A DNA stretch of 41,978 bases from Pseudomonadota bacterium (GCA_021848325.1 JAJZUU010000022.1:1-41978), one strand, 5' to 3'; counted from the first letter of the stretch, positions 26,686-37,140 are shown. Translations and numbers: made by a program. The notes: generated by a model not told the origin, from the sequence alone.

Positions 26686-26730
26686 CCCGCCCCCGACGGC
26701 GGCAACCTTTATCGAATCCCTAACGCTGCG

Positions 26731-27504
26731 ATGCATCAGACCCTGATCGATTCCCACTGTCACATCAATTTTCCCGAACTGGCCGCCAGGGCCGACGACG
26801 TCATCACGCGCATGACGGAAAACGGCGTCAGTCACGCCCTCTGCATCGGGGTAAATTTGAGGGATCTGCCCCAGGTGCTGGCGATGGCTCAGCGTTTTTC
26901 CAATGTTTACGCCACCGTGGGGGTGCATCCCGACCACCGGGAAGACCATGAGCCCGGCATGGAGGAACTGGTGGCGCTGGCCGGCCAGCCAAAAGTGGTG
27001 GCCATCGGGGAGACCGGCCTGGACTATTTCCACCTCAAGGGGGACCTGGGGTGGCAGCGGGAGCGCTTCCGCACCCACGTTCGGGCGGCCAAGGCATGCG
27101 CCAAGCCGCTGGTCATACACACCCGGGAGGCCGCCGCGGATACCCTGCGCATCATGGAGGAGGAGGGGGCCGCCGACGTGGGCGGGGTGATGCACTGCTT
27201 CACCGAAAGCTGGGAAGTCGCCCAGGCCGCCCTGGCGATGAATTTCCACATCTCCTTTTCCGGCATCCTCACATTCAAGAACGCGGTTGCCCTGAGGGAA
27301 GTTGCCGCAAAGGTCCCCCTCGAGCGCATGCTGGTGGAGACCGATTCCCCCTACCTCGCCCCCCATCCCCACCGCGGCAAGACCAACGAGCCCGCTTTCG
27401 TGAAATACGTCGCCGAGGAGGTCGCCCGCCTCAAGGGCGTCAGCCTGGAACAAGTCGCTCGCGTCACCACGGAGAATTTCCTGCGGCTGTTCAAGATCCA
27501 GTAG
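26731..27504 (+). CDS. TatD family metal-dependent hydrolase
   Basis: 257 residues, amidohydrolase-type TIM barrel. Metal ligands are visible in DSHCHINF, GETGLDYF, VIHTREA, GVMHCFTES and LVETDSPYLAPHPHRGK. TatD enzymes are 3'-5' DNA exonucleases or D-aminoacyl-tRNA deacylases; which applies to this YcfH-like member is not decided by sequence. Two bases separate it from the next gene. Confidence 0.93.
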   Translation: MHQTLIDSHCHINFPELAARADDVITRMTENGVSHALCIGVNLRDLPQVLAMAQRFSNVYATVGVHPDHREDHEPGMEELVALAGQPKVVAIGETGLDYFHLKGDLGWQRERFRTHVRAAKACAKPLVIHTREAAADTLRIMEEEGAADVGGVMHCFTESWEVAQAALAMNFHISFSGILTFKNAVALREVAAKVPLERMLVETDSPYLAPHPHRGKTNEPAFVKYVAEEVARLKGVSLEQVARVTTENFLRLFKIQ

Positions 27505-27506
27505 GC

Positions 27507-28274
27507 ATGGAGATTATTTTCCTGGGCACCGGCTCAAGCACCGGCACGCCGGTGATCGGTTGCGGCTGTCCTGCTTGCGTCTCCGACAATCCGCGCAACC
27601 GGCGGACCCGCTGTTCCGCGGCGGTAAGGACCGGCGCCGGACAGGTGCTGCTGATCGATACCGGGCCCGACCTGCGGCTGCAGGCCCTGCGGGAGAATCT
27701 GTTGCAGGTGGACGGGGTGCTCTATACCCACACCCATGCGGATCACCTGAACGGGATCGACGACCTGCGCAATTTCTGCTACCTGCAAAAACGACCCATC
27801 CCCGTGTTCGGCAATGAGTTGACCATCAACAACATCCGACAGCGCTTCGGGTACGCATTCGGCCCCCCCGGGCAATACTGGGACAAACCGGTGCTGACCT
27901 CCCATGTGGTCGCCGACGGTTTCGAGTTCGCGGGGGCCAGGATCACCCCGATACCCGTCATGCACGGCAAGCTCCAGATAATTGGGTATCGCATTAATAA
28001 TATGGCATATCTAACTGATATATCACATATAAGCGACGACAGCATGAGGCTCCTGGGAGGGCTGGACGTGCTGCTCCTGGATTGCCTTCATTACCGACCC
28101 CATCCCACCCACGTCCATTTCGACCAGTCCTTGGAGTATGCGCGGCGTATCAACGCCCGCGAGACCTATCTGATCCACATGACCCACCAGATGGAGTACG
28201 CGGAGGCGAGCAGCAGGCTGCCGCCGGGGGTGCGGCTAGGCTATGACGGTCTTAGGTTGTATATTGACGACTAG
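27507..28274 (+). CDS. PhnP-like metallo-beta-lactamase fold hydrolase
   Basis: 255 residues. MEIIFLGTGSSTGTPVIGCGCPACVS with the structural Cys cluster, the metal site THTHADHLNG (HxHxDH) and DCLHYRPHPTHVHF are typical of the PhnP/YcbX-like phosphodiesterase group. No phosphonate genes are nearby, so it is likely a general cyclic-nucleotide or ribosyl phosphodiesterase. ATG 27507 starts 2 bases after the tatD stop; the longer open frame upstream lies inside tatD. Confidence 0.9.
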   Translation: MEIIFLGTGSSTGTPVIGCGCPACVSDNPRNRRTRCSAAVRTGAGQVLLIDTGPDLRLQALRENLLQVDGVLYTHTHADHLNGIDDLRNFCYLQKRPIPVFGNELTINNIRQRFGYAFGPPGQYWDKPVLTSHVVADGFEFAGARITPIPVMHGKLQIIGYRINNMAYLTDISHISDDSMRLLGGLDVLLLDCLHYRPHPTHVHFDQSLEYARRINARETYLIHMTHQMEYAEASSRLPPGVRLGYDGLRLYIDD

Positions 28275-28311
28275 GAGGACCACCCCTCCGGTCTCAAGGG
28301 GTCCACGACCG

Positions 28312-28944
28312 GTGAACAAAATCATTGCCGCATGGTTGCTGTTGTTGGCTTTTCACGGGACGGCCTGGGCGGAGGCCTACGACGACATGTTCCAGGCCAT
28401 CCAAGCGGACGACACGGTCACGGTCGATGGCTTGTTGCGCAAGGGCATGGACCCGGATACCTCCGATCGGGACGGAAACACCCTGCTGATGGTGGCGATC
28501 CGCGACGGCAGCGGCAATGCGGCGAGACTGCTGCTGGCGGCGGGCGCCAAGGTGAACGTGCGCAACGCCTACGGTGAAACGCCGCTCATGCTGGCTGCCT
28601 ATCAGGGCTCCCTTGCCATGGTGCGCGCCTTGCTGGCCAAGGGCGCCGAGGTAAATGTGCGCGGCTGGACCCCCTTGATCTATGCGGCGGCCCGCGGCCA
28701 TACCCGGATCGTGGAACTGCTGCTGGACCATGGGGCACAGATCGATGCCGGTAGCGCCAACGGCACCACTGCACTGATGATGGCGGCTCGGGGCGGCCAT
28801 CTGGATACCGTCAAATTGCTGCTGGAGCGGCACGCCGATCCCAATATCTCGAACCAGGCCGGCGCGACCGCCATCACGTGGGCCTTGCAGCAAGGAAACA
28901 CCGACATCGCCGATCTGCTGAAAGCGGCGGGAGAGAAGGAATGA
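28312..28944 (+). CDS. Exported ankyrin-repeat protein
   Basis: 210 residues. The N-terminus MNKIIAAWLLLLAFHGTAWA is a clear Sec signal peptide with cleavage before EAYDD. Then five to six ankyrin repeats follow (DGNTLLMVAIRDGSGNAARLLL, GETPLMLAAYQG, WTPLIYAAARGHTRIVELLL, GTTALMMAARGGHLDTVKLLL, GATAITWALQQGNTDIADLL). Periplasmic protein-binding scaffold; partner unknown. GTG 28312 is chosen because the signal peptide starts there. Confidence 0.85.
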   Translation: MNKIIAAWLLLLAFHGTAWAEAYDDMFQAIQADDTVTVDGLLRKGMDPDTSDRDGNTLLMVAIRDGSGNAARLLLAAGAKVNVRNAYGETPLMLAAYQGSLAMVRALLAKGAEVNVRGWTPLIYAAARGHTRIVELLLDHGAQIDAGSANGTTALMMAARGGHLDTVKLLLERHADPNISNQAGATAITWALQQGNTDIADLLKAAGEKE

Positions 28945-28988
28945 GCGAGGCAACAACCATCCCCTGATGCGCCGGAGATACCAATCCC

Positions 28989-30086
28989 ATGCCCCATGAC
29001 CCGTTGCAGGAGAGCCGGGATCTGCGGCGCCAGTTGAACACCCTGATTCAGCAAGCCCGCGAAAATGAGCGCGTGCTGCAGCGCTTTCAGGACATGGAGC
29101 TATGCCTGATCGGCGCGGCCGGTTTCCGGGACCTGATCGAGGGCATCTTGTATCGCCTGTGCAGCGCTTTCGATCTGAGCGCGGTGACCCTCGCCCTGCT
29201 CGACCCGGAGCACGAGATCAGACAGATGCTGCTGGATCTGGATATCGGGCTCGCCGCCTGCCCCGAAGTGCTGTTTCTGGACAATCAGGAGGAGCTATTC
29301 CGGTTGCTGGGGACGTCGCCTGTCCCCTTGCTGGGTCCTTTCAACGCCTCCCACGGTTTTCTGTTCCTGCCTTGCCCGACACCCCCAGCCAGCGTGGCCA
29401 TTCTGCCCCTTGCCCGCCGGGGAGGGCTGATCGGCAGCATGAATCTGGGCAGCGCGGCGAGGGGCCGCTTTGTCTCCGGCACGGCCACCGACTTCGTCCA
29501 GCGGCTGGCGGCGGTCGCCGCCATCTGCCTGGAAAACGTCACCAACAACGAACGCCTGAAGCACATAGGCCTGACAGACCCGCTTACCGGGGTGCACAAC
29601 CGGCGCTTTTTCGACCAGCGCTTGAGGGAAGAGACGGGGCGCGCCCTGCGCCAGGGGCATGCCCTGTCCTGCCTGCTGTTGGACGTGGACCACTTCAAGC
29701 GGGTCAACGACACCTACGGGCACCAGGTGGGCGACCAGGTGTTGCGGGAGGTGGCGGGGCGCATCAAACTGCAATTGCGTTTGAGCGATGCCATGGCGCG
29801 CTACGGCGGAGAGGAATTCGCCGTGCTGCTCAGCGAAACCGGCGAAACGCTGGCCCTCGCCGTGGCCGAACGCATCCGCCGGAGCATCAGCCAGCAACCG
29901 TTCCGGCTTGCCGAGGCTAAAAGCCTGCCGGTGACCCTTTCCATCGGCATCGCTACCTTTCACGACGGCCGTCCCGGCCAGGATATCGACGTAATTACAG
30001 AGGGGCTGGTCGCAGGCGCCGACCGGGCCCTGTATCAAGCCAAGGAGAGCGGACGCAACCGCGTGGTCGCCGATTCCGGCCGTTAA
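28989..30086 (+). CDS. Diguanylate cyclase with N-terminal GAF/DUF484-like domain
   Basis: 365 residues, no membrane segment. An N-terminal coiled segment (LRRQLNTLIQQARENERVLQRFQDME) and a DUF484/GAF-like sensor region (about 40-190) precede a GGDEF domain with the active site GGEEF (273-277). The inhibitory site RLSD (264-267) is exactly five residues before it, so product inhibition is expected. It makes cyclic di-GMP. The ligand is unknown. It lies 44 bases after the ankyrin gene. Confidence 0.92.
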   Translation: MPHDPLQESRDLRRQLNTLIQQARENERVLQRFQDMELCLIGAAGFRDLIEGILYRLCSAFDLSAVTLALLDPEHEIRQMLLDLDIGLAACPEVLFLDNQEELFRLLGTSPVPLLGPFNASHGFLFLPCPTPPASVAILPLARRGGLIGSMNLGSAARGRFVSGTATDFVQRLAAVAAICLENVTNNERLKHIGLTDPLTGVHNRRFFDQRLREETGRALRQGHALSCLLLDVDHFKRVNDTYGHQVGDQVLREVAGRIKLQLRLSDAMARYGGEEFAVLLSETGETLALAVAERIRRSISQQPFRLAEAKSLPVTLSIGIATFHDGRPGQDIDVITEGLVAGADRALYQAKESGRNRVVADSGR

Positions 30087-30156
30087 CCGGGGACGGCGCG
30101 GCCGCACCTCGCCCGGCGGCCCCGGCAGCGGCTCAACCGTCCGCGAAAACGGGTTG

Positions 30157-30185
30157 TTGCCATTTTTGCGCCTATGGGTTAGAGT
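30157..30185 (+). promoter_or_regulatory. Candidate promoter of the copper efflux operon
   Basis: TTGCCA (30157-30162), 17 bases, TAGAGT (30180-30185). Transcription would begin near 30192, the ATG of the next gene, so the message would be almost leaderless, or the ATG at 30201 is used. No CueR- or CopR-type dyad is obvious around it. Confidence 0.5.
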
Positions 30186-30191
30186 GGCGCC

Positions 30192-30581
30192 ATGGGTTAT
30201 ATGCGTGGCGAATTACAACGACTGGTCGGCCGTCTGCTGCTGGCGTTACTGCTGTTCACCCAGTTCGCGCTGGTGGCGCAGCCGTGCACCCTGGCCGAGC
30301 CCGCGCCGCAAAAGGTATTCGCAGCGGAGACGCCTTGCGCCATGCCTGGTATGGCCGCTCACGACACGGACAGCCCCAACGCCTGCCTGCTCCATTGCAC
30401 CTCGGGCTATCAGGCGCTGGATCTGCACCACCTACCGCCGGCCGCGCCCGTGGCCTTGGCATCTCCCCTCATTCTCCCGCTTGCCGCGGTCGCGCCCGTG
30501 GTCCGATCCTATGAACCCGTGCTGCTGGCGCGGGTCGTCGATCCCCCGCTTTCGATCCTGTTCCGGAATTTCCGCAACTAG
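30192..30581 (+). CDS. Small exported Cys/Met protein at head of copper operon
   Basis: 129 residues, not recognised with confidence. A signal-like hydrophobic segment (LLLALLLFTQFALVAQ) is followed by CAMPGM and NACLLHC, possible soft-metal ligands, a Pro/Ala-rich part and the C-terminal DPPLSILFRNFRN, a pattern seen in small proteins that head copper or cation efflux operons in betaproteobacteria. ATG 30201 (MRGELQRL) is an alternative start. A CopL-like role is conjecture. Confidence 0.6.
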   Translation: MGYMRGELQRLVGRLLLALLLFTQFALVAQPCTLAEPAPQKVFAAETPCAMPGMAAHDTDSPNACLLHCTSGYQALDLHHLPPAAPVALASPLILPLAAVAPVVRSYEPVLLARVVDPPLSILFRNFRN

Positions 30582-30650
30582 CCTCTGCGAGCTTCGTTGA
30601 CCGCCGCCTGCGCGGCGTTTCGTCGTCGTTAATGATCTCGCGGAGCAATC

Positions 30651-31895
30651 ATGTTTTCCAGAGCCTTACTCCTGTTGTGGGCAGTGGCGTTCGCCACTCG
30701 CTGCGTGGCGGCACCCCTGAGCCTGGGCGAAGCCGTCCGGCTGGCTGTTTCGAATCAACCGATCTTGTCGGGCCAAAGGGCGGCTGTCGATGCGGCACGC
30801 CAAAATGGCATAGCCGACTCGCAATTGCCCGATCCCAAGCTGAAAGTCGGAGTGAGCAATGTGCCCACCGATACCTTCAGTCTGTCCCGGGACTCCATGA
30901 CTCAGGAAACGGTGGCCATCGAACAGACCATTCCCGGTGGCGACAAGCTGAGATTGAAAGGGCGAAAGGGCGAAGCCGAGGCGGAGCAAGGCGAAGCGGA
31001 ACTGGACACGGCCCGGCGTACGGTCGAACGCGACGCCGGCCTCAGTTGGCTGGATCTTTACTACGCCTTGAAGGCACAATCCTTGGTACGCGATCTGCTG
31101 CGATCTTATCGCCAGCAGACCGAGGCGGCGACAATCGACTACGAAACCGGCAAGGCCACCCAGCAGGCGGTGCTGAAACTGAAAGGGGAATCGGCGCTCC
31201 TTCAAGATCGCCTGGACGATCTGCGGGCACAAGTGGAGCGGGCCCGCGCAGGGCTGGCACGCTGGATAGGGAAGGACGCCGGGAGGGATTTGCCCGGGTC
31301 GCTGCCGCCGCCGGAAAAAAGGGAGCCAAGCCTAGAGGCATTACGCCTTGGCCTGTCCACCCATCCCCGGATTGTCGCATTGAACAAAGCCGAGGCGGTG
31401 GCCGCGAGTGACGTGGCGCTGGCCCGGCAAGCCTACAAGCCTGACTGGTCCGTCGAGCTCGGCTATTCGCGCCGCGGCCCGTCGTACGCCGACATGGTTT
31501 CCCTCCAGGTCGGGGTGGATCTGCCCCTGTTCCCAAAAAACCGCCAGGACCGGGCACTCGCGTCCAAGCTGGCGCTGCTCGACAAGACGCGCGACCTGGA
31601 AATGGACGGCTTGCGCGCCTTGAACGCCGAACTCATGAGCGACTACGCCGAGCGGCAGGCAGCGCGTTCCCGCATTGCCCGTTACCGCACCACGATTATT
31701 CCTCTTGTCGAACAACGGGTATCCGCCGCCCTGATCGATTATCGGACGGGCCGGGCGGATTTGTCCGGCGTGCTGGAGGCACGCCGGGCGCAGCTCGATG
31801 CAAGGCTGCAGTCGCTGGCCCTTGAAGTCGCGCAAGCCAAGGCACAGGTGCGGTTGGATTACTTCGTTGAATCGGGACGGGAGGGCGGGCAATGA
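30651..31895 (+). CDS. cusC: CusC-like outer membrane channel (TolC family)
   Basis: 414 residues. A Sec signal peptide (about 1-21, MFSRALLLLWAVAFATRCVA) with no lipobox is followed by two OEP repeats: LSLGEAVRLAVSNQPILSGQ and LEALRLGLSTHPRIVALNKAEAVA, with long alpha-hairpins. It forms the outer-membrane exit duct for the CusBA pump. The ATG overlap (ATGA) with cusB shows coupling. A 6-bp GC hairpin at 30602-30617 with TTT after it lies upstream and might attenuate. CzcC-type alternatives are excluded only by the neighbouring pump. Confidence 0.9.
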   Translation: MFSRALLLLWAVAFATRCVAAPLSLGEAVRLAVSNQPILSGQRAAVDAARQNGIADSQLPDPKLKVGVSNVPTDTFSLSRDSMTQETVAIEQTIPGGDKLRLKGRKGEAEAEQGEAELDTARRTVERDAGLSWLDLYYALKAQSLVRDLLRSYRQQTEAATIDYETGKATQQAVLKLKGESALLQDRLDDLRAQVERARAGLARWIGKDAGRDLPGSLPPPEKREPSLEALRLGLSTHPRIVALNKAEAVAASDVALARQAYKPDWSVELGYSRRGPSYADMVSLQVGVDLPLFPKNRQDRALASKLALLDKTRDLEMDGLRALNAELMSDYAERQAARSRIARYRTTIIPLVEQRVSAALIDYRTGRADLSGVLEARRAQLDARLQSLALEVAQAKAQVRLDYFVESGREGGQ

Positions 31896-33454
31896 CGACG
31901 CGCGGGAAGCTTTTCATTGTGGGCGGGGTCGTGGCGGCGCTGGCTCTGGCTGCTGCCGGGTATTTTGTTTTTGTCGAGTCTCGTGGGAAAGGCACGACTG
32001 CCGGTGCAGTGCAGCCCGCCGCGCCCGCCTCCGGCCGTTCGGAGCGGAAGATTCTGTACTGGACCGATCCGATGATTCCGGGGTTCCGCAGCGACAAGCC
32101 CGGAAAATCACCTATGGGCATGGACATGGTGCCTGTCTATGCGGACGAATCCGGTCAGCGCGGGGGAATCACCATTGACCCGCGCGTGGTCGAAAACATG
32201 GGGGTGCGCACCGCGGCGGTCGAAAAAGGCACGATCTCGAGCCACGTCGATACGGTGGGCTACGTGAAACCCGACGAGCGCCGCATCGAAGTGGTGCAAT
32301 CCCGGGCAGCGGGCTGGGTGGAACGGCTATCCGCCCGGGCGGTGAACGACCCCGTCAAAAAAGGCCAGCCCCTGCTGGAAATTTATGCCCCCGATCTGCT
32401 CGCCGCCCAGGAGGAATTCCTGTTGACGCTGAAAGGCGCCCCGGGTGCGGAGAGGGATACGGCGCTCGTCGAGGCGGCCCGCCGCCGCCTGCAACTCCTC
32501 GGTGTTTCCGAGGGCCAGATCCGCCGGCTCGAACAGACCGGCAAGGCTTCCCGGCGGATCACGCTTTATTCTCCCGTCACCGGCGTCGTGTCGGATCTCG
32601 GGGTGCGGGAAGGGGCGGCCGTTTCCCCGAGCCAGCCCGTGATGTCCCTGCTGGACCTGTCCACGGTGTGGGTCATCGCCGAGGTGCCCGAGAACCAGAG
32701 TGCGTGGGTCGCCCAAGGGGATAAGGCGGAGGTCCGCCTGCCCTCCCTTCCCGGCAAGGCGTTCGATGGCAAGGTCGACTACGTCTATCCCGAACTGTCC
32801 GCCGGCACTCGCACCCTGAAGGCGCGGGTTCGCTTGGACAATCCGGGCGACATGCTCAAGCCCAACATGTTCGCCAATGTGCGGCTATCCGGCGGCGCGT
32901 CCCGGGAGGCGCTGCTGATTCCGACCGAGGCGGTGATCTACACCGGCAAGCGAAGCGTGGTGATCGTCGCCGATGGGCAGGGCAGGTTCCATCCCGTGGA
33001 TGTGGTCACAGGGGAGGAGAGCGGGGGAAAGACGCAAATCCTGAAAGGGCTCGAGGAAGGCCAGAGGGTGGTGACGTCCGGGCAGTTCCTGATCGATTCC
33101 GAAGCCAATCTCCAGGCGGGGATGGAGCGCCTGGAAAGCGCACGGGAAGCGGCTCCCGGTATGGCAGCCGCTCCAGCGCCCGCGGCTTCCGCCGGCGCCG
33201 CTTCGACCGGAGTTATCGAGGGCCACGGTACGGTCAATGGCGTAGACATGAAGGCCGGCACGGTCAATCTTACCCACGGGCCTATCCAGGCCATCGGCTG
33301 GCCGGGAATGACCATGGATTTCCCGGTGCAGGATAAATCCCTCCTTTCCGGCATCAAGCCCGGAGTACGGGTGGATTTCCGGCTTAGCCCAAGCGCTGAC
33401 GGCCAATACGCCATCGTTGCGATCAAGCCCGCCGGGAAAGGAAATGCCAAATGA
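31892..33454 (+). CDS. cusB: CusB-like membrane fusion protein with fused CusF domain
   Basis: 520 residues. Membrane anchor at 7-28, a heavy-metal-binding segment at about 54-88 ([18 protein letters not shown], then [10 protein letters not shown]), then the adaptor lipoyl, hairpin and beta-barrel parts. An Ala/Pro linker leads to a C-terminal CusF domain (444-520) in which the metal ligands His462, Trp470, Met473 and Met475 are all present ([12 protein letters not shown]). The fusion ties the metallochaperone to the adaptor. Coupled to cusC and cusA by four-base overlaps. Confidence 0.93.
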   Translation: MTTRGKLFIVGGVVAALALAAAGYFVFVESRGKGTTAGAVQPAAPASGRSERKILYWTDPMIPGFRSDKPGKSPMGMDMVPVYADESGQRGGITIDPRVVENMGVRTAAVEKGTISSHVDTVGYVKPDERRIEVVQSRAAGWVERLSARAVNDPVKKGQPLLEIYAPDLLAAQEEFLLTLKGAPGAERDTALVEAARRRLQLLGVSEGQIRRLEQTGKASRRITLYSPVTGVVSDLGVREGAAVSPSQPVMSLLDLSTVWVIAEVPENQSAWVAQGDKAEVRLPSLPGKAFDGKVDYVYPELSAGTRTLKARVRLDNPGDMLKPNMFANVRLSGGASREALLIPTEAVIYTGKRSVVIVADGQGRFHPVDVVTGEESGGKTQILKGLEEGQRVVTSGQFLIDSEANLQAGMERLESAREAAPGMAAAPAPAASAGAASTGVIEGHGTVNGVDMKAGTVNLTHGPIQAIGWPGMTMDFPVQDKSLLSGIKPGVRVDFRLSPSADGQYAIVAIKPAGKGNAK

Positions 33455-36400
33455 TCTCGCGCATTATCCGCTGGTCCGTCTACAATCGCTTCCTGGTGAT
33501 CCTGGCTGCCCTGATCGTCACCGGCTGGGGTGTCTACTCGGTCATGCACACGCCTTTGGACGCCATTCCAGATTTGTCCGACGTACAGGTCATCATCAAG
33601 ACGCCGTTTCCCGGAAAATCGCCGCGGGTGGTGGAAGATCAGATCACTTATCCGCTTACCACCACCATGATGTCGGTGCCGGGCGCCAAGGTGGTGCGGG
33701 GCTATTCTTTCTTCGGGGATTCCTACGTGTACGTGCTGTTCGAGGACGGCACCGATCTCTACTGGGCGCGTTCCCGGGTGTTGGAGTACCTCAATCAGGC
33801 TGCCTCCAAGCTGCCGCCGGGCGTTAAACCAGAACTCGGGCCGGACGCCACGGGGGTCGGCTGGATCTACGAATATGCGCTGGTGGACCGCAGCGGCAAT
33901 TACGACTTGTCCCAGTTGCGCAGCCTCCAGGATTGGTTCCTGAAATACCAACTCCGCACCGTCCCCGGCGTGGCGGAGGTGGCTACGGTGGGCGGCATGG
34001 TCAAACAGTACCAGATCACCGTCGAACCGGACCGGATGCGTGCCTTCGGCATCCCCCTGGAGAAAATAATCCGGGCGGTAAAAAATGCGAACCAGGAAAC
34101 CGGCGGGTCGGTGCTGGAGCTGGGCGAAGCCGAATACATGGTCCGCACCACCGGCTATCTGAAATCCATCGGGGATATCGAACGCATCCCCGTCGGGCTC
34201 GGTCGGGACGGCACGCCTATCCTGCTCCGGGACGTTGCCCGGGCGCAAATCGGTCCGCAGATGCGGCGCGGCATCGCCGAACTGGACGGCCAGGGCGAGG
34301 TGGTGGGCGGCGTGATCATCATGCGCTCGGGGAAAAACGCCCTCGAAACCATCGACGCGGTCAAGGCGAAGCTCCAGAGCCTGAAACAGGGGCTGCCCAA
34401 GGGCGTGGAGATCGTGCCGGTGTACGACCGCTCGACCCTCATCAAGCGGGCGGTTCATACCCTGACCGAAAAACTGGTGGAAGAGTTCATCGTCGTCGCC
34501 GCGGTCTGTCTGGTGTTCCTGTTCCATCTCCGCTCGGCATTGGTGGCGATCGTGTCCTTGCCCATCGGGGTGCTGATGGCGTTCATCGTCATGTATCACC
34601 AGGGGGTGAACGCCAACATCATGTCCTTGAGCGGCATCGCCATCGCCATCGGCGCGATGCTGGACGCGGCTATCGTGATGATCGAAAACGCCCACAAGCA
34701 TATCGAGGCATGGCGCCACACCCACCCCGGCGAGAGTCTCGACTTCCCCCGAAATCTGGAGCTGATGGCCAAGGCGGCCGGAGAAGTCGGGCCGGCGCTG
34801 TTTTTCAGCCTCCTCATCATCACGGCGAGCTTTTTGCCGGTGTTCACGCTGCAAGCCCAGGAAGGCAAGCTGTTCGCGCCCCTGGCATTCACCAAGACCT
34901 ACGCCATGGCGGCAGCCGCGGGCCTCTCCATTACCCTCGTCCCGGTGCTCATGGGCTATTTCATCCGCGGCAGAATTCTCCCCGAGTCCGCCAATCCCCT
35001 CAACCGCATCCTGGTGGCGGCCTACAAGCCGCTGATCGCGGCCGTGCTGCGCTTTCCCAAAACCACCGTGCTGGCGGCCCTGGCCCTGTTGCTGCTCACC
35101 CTGTTTCCGGCCTCCCGCCTGGGTTCGGAATTCATGCCGCCTCTGAACGAAGGAGACCTGCTCTACATGCCCAGCGCCCAGCCCGGGCTCTCGGCGGGCA
35201 AGGCAGCCCAGATCCTTCAGCAGACCGACAAGCTGATCGCCACCTTCCCCGAAGTGAAAAGCGTCTTCGGCAAGATCGGCAGGGCCGAGACGGCGACCGA
35301 TCCCGCCCCTATGGAGATGGTGGAGACCACCATTCAACTGAAGCCGCAGTCGGAATGGCCGCCGGGCATGACGCTCGACAGGCTGATCGGAGACATGGAC
35401 CGCGCCGTGAAGTTTCCGGGCTTCCCCAATGTATGGGTGCAGCCTATCCGCAACCGTGTCGACATGCTGGCGACCGGCATCAAGACGCCGGTTGGCATCA
35501 AAATATCGGGCCCCGACCTGGATGTCATCCAGCGCCTGGGCAGCCGGATCGAAGACGTGGTGAAAACCGTCCCCGGCACCGCTTCAGCGTATGCGGAGCG
35601 GGTCGCATCCGGCCACTACATCGACGTGGACATCCACCGCGAGGCGGCGGCCCGTTACGGGCTCAACATATCGGATGTGCAGGACATCGTGTCCAGCGCG
35701 ATCGGGGGCGAAAACGTCACCGAGACGGTGGAGGGGTTGGAGCGCTACCCGGTGAATGTCCGCTATCCGCGGGAATTGCGCGATTCCCTGCAGAAATTGC
35801 GCGCTCTGCCGATCCTGACCCCGGACGGTGCGACCCTCCCCCTTTCGGCTGTGGCCGACATCGAGGTCGCGGAAGGCCCGTCCATGATACGCAGCGAAAA
35901 TGCCCGTCCCAGCGGCTGGGTCTACGTGGATATCCGCGGGCGCGACCTGGGTTCATATGTGGCGGCAGCCCGGAAATTGGTGCGGGAGAAGGTCCCGCTG
36001 CCGCCGGGTTACACTGTGAGCTGGTCGGGGCAGTACGAATACCTGGCGCGCGCCGAAAAGCGCATGACGATGGTGATCCCCTTTACCGTCACCCTCATTT
36101 TCCTGCTGCTGTACCTGGCTTTCCGCAGCGCGGGGCAGGCCCTGCTCATCATGCTCACCCTGCCTTTTGCGCTGATCGGGGGATTTTGGCTGATTTATCT
36201 CCTGGGCTACAACCTGTCGGTTGCCGTGGCTGTCGGCTTCATTGCCCTGGCCGGCGTGGCCGCGGAATTCGGTGTGGTGATGTTGATTTATGTGGAGCAG
36301 GCGGTGGAGCGCCTTAGGAGCCAAGGACGTCTGCAGACCAGACAGGATCTGATCCGTGCCATCACGGAGGGCGCCGTGTTGCGGGTGCGTCCCAAGGCCA

Positions 36401-36591
36401 TGACGGTGGCGGTGATTATCGCCGGCCTTCTGCCCATCATGTTCGGAAACGGCACCGGCTCGGAAGTGATGCGGCGCATCGCCACGCCCATGGTGGGAGG
36501 GATGATCACCGCGCCGCTCTTGTCCATGTTCGTGGTGCCGGTGGTCTATCTGCTGTGGAAGGGCAGGAACTTGAAAGTCGGGAAGGATTGA
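33451..36591 (+). CDS. cusA: CusA-type Cu(I)/Ag(I) efflux RND transporter
   Basis: 1046 residues, heavy-metal RND inner-membrane pump with twelve membrane segments in two sets and large periplasmic domains. The three substrate methionines of E. coli CusA are conserved at the same numbers: Met573 (LLYM), Met623 (APMEM) and Met672 (RNRVDM). This marks a Cu/Ag pump rather than a Zn/Co/Cd CzcA. The proton relay is in [20 protein letters not shown]. It takes metal from the periplasm, via CusF domains, to CusC. Confidence 0.97.
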   Translation: MISRIIRWSVYNRFLVILAALIVTGWGVYSVMHTPLDAIPDLSDVQVIIKTPFPGKSPRVVEDQITYPLTTTMMSVPGAKVVRGYSFFGDSYVYVLFEDGTDLYWARSRVLEYLNQAASKLPPGVKPELGPDATGVGWIYEYALVDRSGNYDLSQLRSLQDWFLKYQLRTVPGVAEVATVGGMVKQYQITVEPDRMRAFGIPLEKIIRAVKNANQETGGSVLELGEAEYMVRTTGYLKSIGDIERIPVGLGRDGTPILLRDVARAQIGPQMRRGIAELDGQGEVVGGVIIMRSGKNALETIDAVKAKLQSLKQGLPKGVEIVPVYDRSTLIKRAVHTLTEKLVEEFIVVAAVCLVFLFHLRSALVAIVSLPIGVLMAFIVMYHQGVNANIMSLSGIAIAIGAMLDAAIVMIENAHKHIEAWRHTHPGESLDFPRNLELMAKAAGEVGPALFFSLLIITASFLPVFTLQAQEGKLFAPLAFTKTYAMAAAAGLSITLVPVLMGYFIRGRILPESANPLNRILVAAYKPLIAAVLRFPKTTVLAALALLLLTLFPASRLGSEFMPPLNEGDLLYMPSAQPGLSAGKAAQILQQTDKLIATFPEVKSVFGKIGRAETATDPAPMEMVETTIQLKPQSEWPPGMTLDRLIGDMDRAVKFPGFPNVWVQPIRNRVDMLATGIKTPVGIKISGPDLDVIQRLGSRIEDVVKTVPGTASAYAERVASGHYIDVDIHREAAARYGLNISDVQDIVSSAIGGENVTETVEGLERYPVNVRYPRELRDSLQKLRALPILTPDGATLPLSAVADIEVAEGPSMIRSENARPSGWVYVDIRGRDLGSYVAAARKLVREKVPLPPGYTVSWSGQYEYLARAEKRMTMVIPFTVTLIFLLLYLAFRSAGQALLIMLTLPFALIGGFWLIYLLGYNLSVAVAVGFIALAGVAAEFGVVMLIYVEQAVERLRSQGRLQTRQDLIRAITEGAVLRVRPKAMTVAVIIAGLLPIMFGNGTGSEVMRRIATPMVGGMITAPLLSMFVVPVVYLLWKGRNLKVGKD

Positions 36592-36596
36592 CGCAC

Positions 36597-36634
36597 CCCG
36601 GAGGGGGTGGGCGGTGCCCCTTCCGGGTTTTCTT
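36597..36634 (+). terminator. Rho-independent terminator after cusA
   Basis: A 10-bp stem CCCGGAGGGG (36597-36606) with CCCCTTCCGGG (36617-36627, one bulged T), a 10-base loop and TTTTCTT (36628-36634). It should end most cusCBA messages before the cusF gene, or act as a partial terminator that sets their ratio. Confidence 0.8.
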
Positions 36635-36673
36635 GGCCGCCCGTTGAGGCGCAATTTAACATAGGAGAAGACA

Positions 36674-37084
36674 ATGAAAACTCTGTATTCCGCTTTGGCC
36701 ACACTGGCCGTGGTGGGTTTGCTCGCGCTACCTGCCGGCGCCGACGAGTCAGGCCATCACATGGAAGGGATGCCCGGCATGAATGCCGACATGGGAAACC
36801 GGCACATGGAGGGCGCATCCGACATGCATGGCGACATGGAAAAATATCGCTCTGACATGCACCAGGGGAAGGGCAAGCTGAATTCCATCGACCTCGAAAA
36901 GGGCAAGGTCAGCATTTCCCATGGGCCCATCAAGAGCGTCGGCTGGCCGGCCATGACCATGAGCTTCAAGGTCAAGGACAAGGCGCAGCTTTCCAAGCTT
37001 CACCCGGGACAGCAGGTAGAGTTCGAGATGATGAAAGGCGAGGGCGGGCAGTACATGATTACCCACATCAAGCCCGCAAGGTAA
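36674..37084 (+). CDS. cusF: Stand-alone CusF-like periplasmic Cu/Ag chaperone with His/Met-rich linker
   Basis: 136 residues. The signal peptide ends near residue 23. Residues 28-63 form a metal-binding linker with eight Met and five His (HHMEGMPGM, HMEGASDMHGDM). The CusF domain follows with His83 (SHGPI), Trp91, Met94 and Met96 (GWPAMTM). It is separated from cusA by a terminator and starts at an ATG with AGGAGA (36663-36668). A second CusF domain is fused to cusB; the two domains are clearly related but not identical. Confidence 0.92.
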   Translation: MKTLYSALATLAVVGLLALPAGADESGHHMEGMPGMNADMGNRHMEGASDMHGDMEKYRSDMHQGKGKLNSIDLEKGKVSISHGPIKSVGWPAMTMSFKVKDKAQLSKLHPGQQVEFEMMKGEGGQYMITHIKPAR

Positions 37085-37094
37085 TCGCTTTTGC

Positions 37095-37140
37095 GCCCGG
37101 CACCCAACGACTCGATGGGCGCAGCGGTGAGGTGCCGGGC
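37095..37140. other. 10-bp hairpin after cusF without T-run
   Basis: GCCCGGCACC (37095-37104) and GGTGCCGGGC (37131-37140) are perfectly complementary with a 26-base loop. No T-run follows on either strand, so it is not a standard intrinsic terminator. It may protect the 3' end of the cusF message. Confidence 0.5.

Noticed and set aside
32938-36317. Very long open frames on both strands inside cusA and cusB
   Set aside because: They are by-products of GC-rich codon use in cusA; their translations are low-complexity and match no family, while the cusA frame is fully conserved.
37095-37140. Terminator for cusF
   Set aside because: A perfect 10-bp stem but with a 26-base loop and no T-run on either strand.
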